Virus record (IMG/VR): IMGVR_UViG_3300010885_006641
Coordinates: 1-52,426 of that record
Source of the DNA: a virus
Strand: one strand, 5' to 3'
Length of the DNA: 52,426 nt
How positions within the stretch are numbered: position 1 is the stretch's first letter; each line of letters starts with the position of its first letter. Below, piece by piece: positions 15,138 to 22,462 of this stretch. Position numbers and translations under genes: made by a program. A model generated the notes under the pieces. It was not told where the DNA came from, searched no databases, and saw only the letters and a program-made list of their open reading frames with translations.

Positions 15138-18100
15138 ATGTTCGCTGGGGGGTCATTTGCACAGTCGCCAATTGCCGCCCTTTCAGGGAATGCCTATCAG
15201 GTAACTATCACCGAAGATTTACAGCCCACAGATTCCTCCACTGTTGGGTTAAGTGCTACTCTTACTGAATCTTTATCTTCTGCAGACTCATACGCGGTTA
15301 GCGTAGGGGTTACACAGGTCGAATCGTTTGCGGTTACTGATGCAAACTCCCAACAATCGACCTTCACTTCAAACTTAGTTGAAGCTATCAGTGCGCTGCT
15401 TAGTGTTGATAGTGAACAAGATAACTTCTTTGAAGGTATAGTTGAAGGGTTAAACTCTACTGACTCCAGTGCACAATCAAGCACATTCGGGCAGTCAATT
15501 ACTGAAGATTCGCAGCAAGCTGATTTCAGCACACAGTCTAGTGTCTTTAATCAAGCGCTTACTGAGGATTCTCAACCTGCTGATGTAATTGTTATCGCTG
15601 CGTTGTTCGCGGTGTCTGATACTGAGAATGTTGCTGCTAATGACTCCTACACTACAGTATCGAGTTTCCTAGAGAGTCAAACTGAAAATACAGGGGTTGC
15701 TGAAACCGAATCTATTTCGGCGCAGTTCGCTGCTAGCCAGACTGAAGATACAGGGGTTGCTGAAACCGAAGCTATCGGTGCGCAATTCGCTACTAACCAA
15801 ACTGAAAATACAGGGGTTGCTGAAACTGAGACTGCCACAGCGCAGTTCGCTGCTAGTGATACTGAGGGTATTACTAACGCAGATGCTGCTACTGTATATT
15901 TAGGAGTATTTTATTCCCCCATAGAGTCTATTACTTCTGCCGATTCAAGTGATCAACAGAGTGCGTTCTTAGAAAGTCGGACTGAAGATACTGGGGTTGC
16001 TAACTATGATAGTGAGCAGGACGTATTCTTTGAGGGAATAATCGAAGGTATCAGTGCAATAGCTGATACACCAAGTAATACAAGTGCACTGCTTAACACA
16101 ATAACAGAAACTACTACTGCTACAGATCAGAGCACACAACAAAGTAGTTTCTTAGAGAGCCAGACCGAGAGTGCTTCCGCTGCAGATGCTATAAGCATTA
16201 ATGCGCAATACCCAGTAACGATTACTGAAGATTCACAGGTTACGGATGTAACTACTTCCACCGCTCAGTTTGCAGCGGCTATTGCGGAAGCGGTAAATGT
16301 TCTAGACCTCATTGCTACGGGCAGTATTGTATATGTATTTACCCCAGTTGAAGACCTAGCCCCTGCGGATAGTACCACCACCGTTACACAGTACTCACTA
16401 ACACATACTGAAGCTGCCCTAGTCTCAGAAGTAATAGCGGGGGGATTATCTACCGCATACAGCATAACTGAAGGGTTCAGCACTACTTATCTAGTACCTA
16501 TAGTCGTAGACCCAACTAACGCTGCCTATTCAGTATATTACTACGGTGCACCTGTATTCGCTGGTGGGGAAGATGGGGCGATTATTTATGTACCGGGTGA
16601 GCCTAGTACGATTACAGCACAGTTTGCTGCTAGTGATACTGAAGGTATTGTTAGTGCGGATAGCGAAACTATCGCAGCGCAGTTTGCGGCTACAGTTGCA
16701 GAAGACTCTGGGCTTTTAGACACAAGCGCCCAACAGAGTGCGTTCTTAGAGAGCCAAACGGAATCCACTGCTTTAGCAGACACAGAAATAGCTAATGCTA
16801 ATTTCGCTCTTACAGACACAGAAAATCTTAATAGCGCAGACTCATCACTTATTGGTACTCAGTTTGTACTCACTGATATTGAAGGTATCACAAGTAATGA
16901 TCTAAACACTCAGCAAAGTACATTCCTACAAACACTGGCTGAGGGGGTTACTTCTAGTAACTTTGATAGTGAGCTAGACGCATTCTTTGAGGGTATGGTT
17001 GAGGGTATCGGGGCTTCTGATATAGAGTCCACCCTTACACAGTTCTCTGTAAGTGATACTGAAGGTATCGCAAGTAATGATTTAAGCACCCAGCAAAGTA
17101 CATTCCTAGAAAGCCAGACTGAACCCACGGCAGTTGCCGAAACAGAGACGATACTTGCGCAGTTTACAGTAAGTGATACGGAAGGTATTACTAGTGCTGA
17201 CCTAGAAACTATTAACGCGCAGTTTGCTGCTAGTGATACGGAAGGCCTATCTGTTAGTGAAACAGAGAGTATCACTGCTAACTTCCCGCTTACTGATACT
17301 GAAGGTATAACCAGTGCTGATCTAGAAACTATTAGTGCAGCGTTTGCAGTAAGTGATACTGAAGGTATTACTAGTGCTGATCTAGAAACTATTAACGCGC
17401 AGTTTGCTGTTAGCGATACCGAGGGTATATCCGTTGATGAAGCAGAGAGTATCAGCGCTAACTTCCCGCTTACTGATACTGAAGGTATAACCAGTGCTGA
17501 TCTAGAAACTATTAACGCGCAGTTTACATCCACGGTCGTGGAGTATTCGCAGCTAGCAGACGCAGAAGTTATCGGTGCAGCATTCGCAGTAAGCGATACT
17601 GAAGGTATTACTAGTGATGATCTAAGCACTCAGCAGAGTGCATTCCTAGAGAGCCAAACTGAATCTACTGCACTGACTGAAACAGAAACGATTTCCGCGC
17701 AATTCAGCGCAGCACAGACTGAAAATACTAACCCCACTGACGTTGATCTCATCTCTGCCCAGTTTGCTTCCGCTATTACTGAAGCTGCCTATTCTGATGA
17801 TTCAAGCACTCAACAAAGTGCATTCCTAGAAAGCCGGACGGAATCTACTGCACTGGCTGAAACTGAAACAATCCTCGCGCAGTTTGCTGTTAGCGATACG
17901 GAAGGTATTACTAGTACTGATTCGAGTGCTCAACAGAGTGCGTTCCTAGAAAGCTTAAACGAAGATTCCGCTGTTGCAGATGTAGAAGGTATAAAAGCTC
18001 AGTTTGCTGTTAGTGACACCGAAGATGTTGGGGTTAGTGAAACGGAAAGTATCGCCGCCCAGTTTGCGGCAAGTATTGCTGAAGATTCTCAGCCTACTGA

Positions 18101-18911
18101 TTCAAGCACTCAGCAGTCAGACTTCCTAGAAATTCAGTACGAGTCTGTTGCGATCACTAACTATGATAGTGAGCAAGATATATTCTTCATGGGGGTATCC
18201 GAAGGTATATCTCAAGCAGACTTAAGTACCCAGATTTCCCATTTCTTTAATAGCCAGACTGAAGATATTAACCTTGTAGACTTGGCAACAATTGGGGTGG
18301 GTTTCTTCCTTACTGACGTTGAAGGTATATCCGCTGCCGATGTAATTTCTATTAGTTCTCAGTTTGCAGTAAGTGATATCGAAGGAATTATATCTGGGGA
18401 CTTAAGCGTAACTAACTCACAGTTTACTGCTAACCCCATTGAAGATGTAGGATACGCAGATGTAGCAGCGGCTCAAGCACGGTTTAACATCTCTATCACA
18501 GAAGGTATTTCTGTAGCGGATATTGAAGTACTCTTAGCGCAGTTCGTACAATCTATTATAGAGTCTTCAGCTTCGGCTGATATATCTTCAGTTGCGTATG
18601 TATACGCTATCAGCATAGTAGAGAATTTCACTGCTAAAGAAGTTGGTACTCAGTTCTCACTAATAGCGTTTGATATAACTGAAAGTACTTCAGTATCAAA
18701 TGTAATAGCTACAATATCTGTGCTGGCTACTAGTATTAGCGAAGGACTCACCGCCGGAGATAATGGATGCGTATTTGGTTGGGTTAAAATCAATGATGAT
18801 CAGACCGCAACATGGGGCGCAATTGACCCCTCACAGACTCAAACATGGACAACTGTAGACAACACTAGTGCTGCAAGTTGGAGTATTATTAACAACGATC
18901 AAACCTGCTAG
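15138..18911 (+). CDS. Giant repetitive fibre-like protein (1257 aa)
   Basis: After a short start (MFAGGSFAQSPIAALSG) the protein is built of about 50 tandem units of roughly 20 residues with the pattern S-D-T-E-G-(I/L)-x-x-A-D-x-E-(T/S)-I-x-A-x-F. Units alternate variants such as SDTEGITSADLETINAQF and SQTESTALAETETISAQF, and a 'DSEQDNFFEGIVEGI' insert appears about every 300-400 residues (near residues 91, 290, 611 and 1011). The repeat is strongly acidic and lacks aromatic residues, so a long beta fibre is likely. The last 60 residues differ: W-x-x-I-(N/D)-(D/N)-x-Q-T repeats with an array of Trp (GWVKINDDQTATWGAIDPSQ), a motif common at the ends of fibres. No catalytic site is seen. Confidence 0.7.
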   Translation: MFAGGSFAQSPIAALSGNAYQVTITEDLQPTDSSTVGLSATLTESLSSADSYAVSVGVTQVESFAVTDANSQQSTFTSNLVEAISALLSVDSEQDNFFEGIVEGLNSTDSSAQSSTFGQSITEDSQQADFSTQSSVFNQALTEDSQPADVIVIAALFAVSDTENVAANDSYTTVSSFLESQTENTGVAETESISAQFAASQTEDTGVAETEAIGAQFATNQTENTGVAETETATAQFAASDTEGITNADAATVYLGVFYSPIESITSADSSDQQSAFLESRTEDTGVANYDSEQDVFFEGIIEGISAIADTPSNTSALLNTITETTTATDQSTQQSSFLESQTESASAADAISINAQYPVTITEDSQVTDVTTSTAQFAAAIAEAVNVLDLIATGSIVYVFTPVEDLAPADSTTTVTQYSLTHTEAALVSEVIAGGLSTAYSITEGFSTTYLVPIVVDPTNAAYSVYYYGAPVFAGGEDGAIIYVPGEPSTITAQFAASDTEGIVSADSETIAAQFAATVAEDSGLLDTSAQQSAFLESQTESTALADTEIANANFALTDTENLNSADSSLIGTQFVLTDIEGITSNDLNTQQSTFLQTLAEGVTSSNFDSELDAFFEGMVEGIGASDIESTLTQFSVSDTEGIASNDLSTQQSTFLESQTEPTAVAETETILAQFTVSDTEGITSADLETINAQFAASDTEGLSVSETESITANFPLTDTEGITSADLETISAAFAVSDTEGITSADLETINAQFAVSDTEGISVDEAESISANFPLTDTEGITSADLETINAQFTSTVVEYSQLADAEVIGAAFAVSDTEGITSDDLSTQQSAFLESQTESTALTETETISAQFSAAQTENTNPTDVDLISAQFASAITEAAYSDDSSTQQSAFLESRTESTALAETETILAQFAVSDTEGITSTDSSAQQSAFLESLNEDSAVADVEGIKAQFAVSDTEDVGVSETESIAAQFAASIAEDSQPTDSSTQQSDFLEIQYESVAITNYDSEQDIFFMGVSEGISQADLSTQISHFFNSQTEDINLVDLATIGVGFFLTDVEGISAADVISISSQFAVSDIEGIISGDLSVTNSQFTANPIEDVGYADVAAAQARFNISITEGISVADIEVLLAQFVQSIIESSASADISSVAYVYAISIVENFTAKEVGTQFSLIAFDITESTSVSNVIATISVLATSISEGLTAGDNGCVFGWVKINDDQTATWGAIDPSQTQTWTTVDNTSAASWSIINNDQTC
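17160..17520 (+). repeat. Near-identical 60-bp direct repeats in the repetitive fibre gene
   Basis: Unit length 60 bp (20 codons). A 53-bp block at 17281-17333 is identical to 17461-17513 (offset 180 bp, three units). The surrounding units differ by only a few bases, indicating recent duplication and concerted evolution. Confidence 0.9.
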
Positions 18912-18919
18912 GGGTAATC

Positions 18920-20311
18920 ATGGCAAGTACTTACTCACCGTATTTACAAATTCAGCTAATTGGTACTGGGGATCAATCCAATACTTGGGGCACGACCACT
19001 AATACGAACTTCAATTTATTTGAACAAGCTGTTGCAGGGTCAGTCGCAGTATCTGTTGTTACTCCAAACCAAGCACTTACAGTTCTTAACGGTGCGGTTG
19101 ATCAAGCGCGTATGGCATCACTTATCCTGACTACTACTGTCGGGTCTAATTTTAGTGTGTACGCCCCACCAAGCCCAAAGTTATACACTATATTTAACAA
19201 CAGCAACTATGTTGCAACTATTTATAATGCCACTATAGCGAATGGAACTACAGCAGCAGGAACAGGTATCGCAATCCCAGCAAATAGTACCGCAGCGTTA
19301 TTCTCTGATGGAACAAACTTTTATCTACAGACCAACAATATTAGTTTGTTTACGCAAGGGACACTCCCTCCATCTCAAGGTGGTACGGGTACAACTACGA
19401 GTACAGGTACAGGCGCTAATGTCTTATCTAACTCTCCAGTATTTACTGGGACCCCCACTGCGCCCACTGCGACATTTGGAACAAACACTACTCAGCTTGC
19501 TACTACTGGATTCGTAACTAGTAACTTTTCCCCAATAAACTCCCCGGCATTTACCGGAGCCCCCACTGCTCCCACTGCCCCCTCCGCTACAAATAACACC
19601 CAGATTGCTACTACGGGTTTTGTCTACAGCGTTGTATCAGCGCTCTCCGCAGGGGTTGTATCATTTAATGGTAGAGCCGGAGCAGTTATCCCACAAGCAA
19701 GCGACTACAGTTCTTTTTTCCCTTCATTAACGGGTACAGGAGCTTCAGGTACTTGGGGGATTAATATTTCTGGTAACGCAGCGACTGTATCAAACGGGGT
19801 ATACAACAACGGTGGCACCTACGGAATTAGTATTAGTGGTAACGCAGCGACTGTATCGAACGGGGTATATAACAACAGCGGTACTTACTCTATTAATATC
19901 ACTGGTTCCGCTGGGTCAGTTAGTTCCGTTGGTTGGGGAAATATCACGGGTATACCTAGCCTATGCTATAACAATGGCGGCACATATTCGATCAATATCG
20001 CAGGTAGCGCCGCGGGGTTATATAACAACCCTAATATCACTGTAGGTAGCATCAACTCCGGTACTATTGTTAGTAGCGGAAACATAACTCTTAATGGTGG
20101 TATTGCGCAAATAGGTAGCTCTGCGGGAACATGGTGCCAAATTACTTATGCAGGGGCATTAGTCCAAAACGGCGGGGCCGCAAGCCAAATTCTTACCGCC
20201 GCAAATCTTGCGACTTCATGTAGCGCATCATCTAATGCGTATGGTAATCGTACAGTATCAACTAGTACTCCTTCTGGGGGTTCTAACGGCGATATTTGGT
20301 ATCAGGTGTAA
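18920..20311 (+). CDS. Tail fibre protein
   Basis: The 463-residue protein begins MASTYSPYLQIQLIGTGDQS followed by WGTTTNTNFNLFEQAVAG, an N-terminal virion-attachment region I recognise from phage fibres of environmental podoviruses. It contains two FTG-(T/A)-PTAPT-A fibre repeats (near residues 173 and 210), a GTLPPSQGGTGTTT linker and several GT(W/Y)-x-I-x-I-x-GNAATVSNGVY repeats. The C-terminus (TSTPSGGSNGDIWYQV) matches tail-fibre ends. GGGG precedes the ATG 8 nt downstream of the previous stop. It probably forms part of the host-recognition apparatus with the glycine-rich protein that follows. Confidence 0.8.
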   Translation: MASTYSPYLQIQLIGTGDQSNTWGTTTNTNFNLFEQAVAGSVAVSVVTPNQALTVLNGAVDQARMASLILTTTVGSNFSVYAPPSPKLYTIFNNSNYVATIYNATIANGTTAAGTGIAIPANSTAALFSDGTNFYLQTNNISLFTQGTLPPSQGGTGTTTSTGTGANVLSNSPVFTGTPTAPTATFGTNTTQLATTGFVTSNFSPINSPAFTGAPTAPTAPSATNNTQIATTGFVYSVVSALSAGVVSFNGRAGAVIPQASDYSSFFPSLTGTGASGTWGINISGNAATVSNGVYNNGGTYGISISGNAATVSNGVYNNSGTYSINITGSAGSVSSVGWGNITGIPSLCYNNGGTYSINIAGSAAGLYNNPNITVGSINSGTIVSSGNITLNGGIAQIGSSAGTWCQITYAGALVQNGGAASQILTAANLATSCSASSNAYGNRTVSTSTPSGGSNGDIWYQV

Positions 20312-20313
20312 GC

Positions 20314-21042
20314 ATGGGCACTAATCAAAAGATTTACGTAAATAATAGTGGTACGTTTACACAGGCCAAACAAATCTTTGCTAATCAAAATGGCTCATGG
20401 GTATCGGTTAAAAGAGTCTATGTCAATCAGAGTGGCACGTGGACACAAGTATATCCGACCACAGGAACGACTGTAGCATACACTACGCCGGGTACATATT
20501 CAGTAGTTGTCCCCGCAGGGATATATTCTATAACTGTATCTGTAATTGGTGGCGGTGGCGGTGGCGGTGGCGGTCAATTTAGTTCTGGGGATAGCCATGC
20601 AGGGGCAGGTGGTGGGTCTGGGGGGTATTACTCTAACAGAACATTTGCTGTTGTTCCGGGGCAGACATATACAATTACAGTGGGTTCAGGTGGCGCTCAC
20701 GGGTACAACTATGATAATGGGACACTTCGGTTCACGGCAGGGTCTTCAGGAAGCACCACAGGGGCTAGTGGGGGTAGTTCTTCAATTAGTGGCCCCGGAG
20801 CTAGCTATACTGCAACGGGTGGTGGGGGTGGTGGGGGTAATGGGGGTTCTGGTGGGGCTGGTGGAACGCCTAGCGGATCGGCTGGGCAAAGTAATGGTTC
20901 TGCCAATTATTCTGGTCCGCAACTAGCTGGTGGTAACAATGGAACAGGATATGGATCAGGTGGGATTGGGGGTATGCAATATTATATCGCCTCGGCCGGG
21001 GATGGTGGAAATGGTGCTGTAATAGTCTCATGGACATCATAA
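20314..21042 (+). CDS. Glycine-rich adhesin (receptor-binding-type protein)
   Basis: The 242-residue protein starts at ATG 20314, 2 nt after the previous stop (an in-frame TTG at 20296 lies in the preceding gene). Residues 1-45 contain three related beta hairpins (QKIYVNNSGTFTQ, QIFANQNGSWVS, RVYVNQSGTWTQ). Residues 50-240 are a Gly-rich domain with runs of GGGGGGGGG and GGGGGGGNGGSGGAGG between short beta strands, in the style of glycine-rich phage adhesins such as T4-like gp38. Poly-Gly loops in such proteins carry host-range variation (known for the family). No reverse transcriptase or variable-repeat template is present nearby, so this is not a diversity-generating retroelement target. 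Confidence 0.75.
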   Translation: MGTNQKIYVNNSGTFTQAKQIFANQNGSWVSVKRVYVNQSGTWTQVYPTTGTTVAYTTPGTYSVVVPAGIYSITVSVIGGGGGGGGGQFSSGDSHAGAGGGSGGYYSNRTFAVVPGQTYTITVGSGGAHGYNYDNGTLRFTAGSSGSTTGASGGSSSISGPGASYTATGGGGGGGNGGSGGAGGTPSGSAGQSNGSANYSGPQLAGGNNGTGYGSGGIGGMQYYIASAGDGGNGAVIVSWTS

Positions 21043-21051
21043 AAATGATTC

Positions 21052-21079
21052 TTTCCCACTTTAACACTTCAATTATACT
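21052..21079 (+). promoter_or_regulatory. Weak candidate promoter for the lysis cassette
   Basis: TATACT (21074-21079) is a good -10 hexamer; the best -35, TTTCCC (21052-21057), is poor with a 16-nt spacer. The 54-nt gap is the only place between the adhesin and the lysis genes. GGGCCC (21087-21092 region) could be a small hairpin. Confidence 0.25.
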
Positions 21080-21096
21080 GAAATAAGGGCCCTAAA

Positions 21097-21351
21097 ATGG
21101 ATCAGAATCTAGTCAACGCAGCGTTTACTATGGTTACTTCTCTCGGTGCTTGGATTGTCAAAGCAATCTGGGAAGCGATCAAAGAGCTAAAGCAAGAGAA
21201 TAAAGAAATGAAGGAACAGCTTAACGAGCGTTACGTTCGTAAAGATGATTTCAAGGAAGTAATAGGCGAAATCAAAGACTTGAATCGCAAAGCGTTGGCT
21301 CGCATCTTTGATCGAATCGACCACAAAGCTGACAAGGCAGAGAAGAAATGA
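21097..21351 (+). CDS. Lysis-cassette small amphipathic/coiled-coil protein
   Basis: The 84-residue protein has a hydrophobic/amphipathic N-terminal helix (LVNAAFTMVTSLGAWIVKAI, residues 5-24) followed by a charged coiled coil (KELKQENKEMKEQ, RYVRKDDFKEVIGE) and a Lys-rich tail. AAGGGCCC precedes the ATG at 21097. The next gene overlaps it as ATGA. Small proteins with this design often lie next to holins in phages; it could be a membrane-associated lysis factor or antiholin, which I cannot confirm. Confidence 0.7.
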   Translation: MDQNLVNAAFTMVTSLGAWIVKAIWEAIKELKQENKEMKEQLNERYVRKDDFKEVIGEIKDLNRKALARIFDRIDHKADKAEKK

Positions 21352-21503
21352 ATTGCGAAACCGAGTTAGATTGGATGCTAATTGCGCTAGACATTCTTGG
21401 AGTAGGCGTTTTAATTTTGCTGATAGTAATATGGGAACGCCGAGATGAAGTCAAAGCGCTGAAGGAACAGTTAATCAACGATTGGAGAAAGAAAGATGAG
21501 TGA
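21348..21503 (+). CDS. Small single-transmembrane protein in the lysis cassette
   Basis: The 51-residue product has a single strong transmembrane helix (ALDILGVGVLILLIVIWERR, residues 13-32) and a charged C-terminal tail. ATG 21348 overlaps the preceding TGA (ATGA), and the gene overlaps the holin-like gene by 8 nt (21496-21503). It is positioned for an Rz-like inner-membrane spanin, a holin-partner or an antiholin; the tail is short for a spanin. It is too short for most gene callers but the overlap pattern and TM segment support it. Confidence 0.75.
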   Translation: MNCETELDWMLIALDILGVGVLILLIVIWERRDEVKALKEQLINDWRKKDE

Positions 21504-22008
21504 TTGGTTAGATACATTAGAGAAGCTAGCGCCTACTGTTGCATCAGCCCTTGGTAGCCCTGTAGCAGGTATGGCTGTTGGTGCATTAGAGTCGGCCCTT
21601 GGTATGTCCGCGGATGACGTGAAGAAGACCGTTGAGGCAGGTAAGCTAACAGGCGAACAAGTCGCTGCATTACAGCAAGCTGAAATCGCAATTAAAGCAA
21701 AAGCACAGGAAATGAACCTAGACTTTTCTAAGTTGGCATACGCAGACGCTGCTAGCGCTCGTGACATGCAGAAGACTGTGAAAAGCTGGGTTCCTCCTTT
21801 TCTCGCAATCGCTATCACTCTGGGTTTCTTCGGAATACTGGTAGGACTGATGCTTGACTTAACTAGACAAAACCCTGAGATTGACATCATGCTAGGTTCG
21901 TTAGGCACTGCATGGACAGGTGTGATTGCGTTCTACTTCGGTTCCTCTGCTGGATCACAAGCTAAAGACGCTGCTATTCACGCTAAGCTTAATGAGGCCA
22001 AAGAATGA
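21496..22008 (+). CDS. Holin-like protein (GTA_holin_3TM-like family)
   Basis: The 170-residue protein has LAPTVASALGSPVAGMAVGA near its start, a long soluble helix (LTGEQVAALQQAEIAIKAKA) and a C-terminal membrane part: a helix at about residues 98-123 (WVPPFLAIAITLGFFGILVG, then a Leu-rich end) and one at 132-152 (MLGSLGTAWTGVIAFYFGSS). This matches the putative holin family of gene-transfer agents (PF11351-type). The gene lies directly before the endolysin, with a 4-nt overlap (ATGA), fitting the classic holin-endolysin pair. GGAGAAAG-type ribosome site is at 21484-21490. Confidence 0.8.
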   Translation: MSDWLDTLEKLAPTVASALGSPVAGMAVGALESALGMSADDVKKTVEAGKLTGEQVAALQQAEIAIKAKAQEMNLDFSKLAYADAASARDMQKTVKSWVPPFLAIAITLGFFGILVGLMLDLTRQNPEIDIMLGSLGTAWTGVIAFYFGSSAGSQAKDAAIHAKLNEAKE

Positions 22009-22448
22009 CGCAGTTATCCCCGCACTTCTCTTTAGAAGAACTTAGCCACTCTGATGTAGCAGTGCGTCAGGGTTGGGATAACACCCCCGATGAAGCAACG
22101 GTTGTTAACTTGACCCGCCTAGCTGAGTTCCTAGAGCGGGTTAAAACCTTGCTAGATGGCAAGCCAATCATGATTAATAGCGCGTATCGCTCTAAACAAG
22201 TGAACGATGCAGTGGGTTCTAAAGATACGAGCCAACACCGCTTAGGATGTGCAGCGGATATTCGTGTGCCGGGTATGACCCCAGATCAAGTTACACAGGC
22301 TATAATCGGTTCTGGTTTGCCATTCGACCAAGTGATCCGTGAGTTTAATTCGTGGACTCATGTTAGTGTGCCGAACCGAGAAGGTGAACAGCCGCGTGGA
22401 CAAGCGCTCATTATAGATAAAGCAGGTACGCGAGTTTATTCCGCGTAA
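22005..22448 (+). CDS. Endolysin, M15-family peptidase (peptidoglycan peptide hydrolase)
   Basis: The 147-residue protein has the peptidase M15_3 signature: SAYRSKQVN (residues 59-67), the zinc site HRLGCAAD (His78, Asp85) and SWTHVSV (third ligand His119). The family comprises zinc D-Ala-D-Ala carboxypeptidases and L-Ala-D-Glu endopeptidases used as phage endolysins; the length equals a single catalytic domain with no cell-wall binding module, which is usual for phages of Gram-negative bacteria. The hydrophilic N-terminus has no signal peptide, so release depends on the holin. It overlaps the holin-like gene (ATGA). Confidence 0.9.
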   Translation: MTQLSPHFSLEELSHSDVAVRQGWDNTPDEATVVNLTRLAEFLERVKTLLDGKPIMINSAYRSKQVNDAVGSKDTSQHRLGCAADIRVPGMTPDQVTQAIIGSGLPFDQVIREFNSWTHVSVPNREGEQPRGQALIIDKAGTRVYSA

Positions 22449-22462
22449 CGGAGGGCTACCCC

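Noticed and set aside
16910-17629. Long open frame on the - strand (239 codons) in the repetitive fibre gene
   Set aside because: It is the shadow of the regular repeats on the + strand; the composition (Val/Ser/Ala repeats) mirrors the repeat and there is no ribosome site.
20314-21042. Diversity-generating retroelement target
   Set aside because: No reverse transcriptase or template repeat was found in the window.
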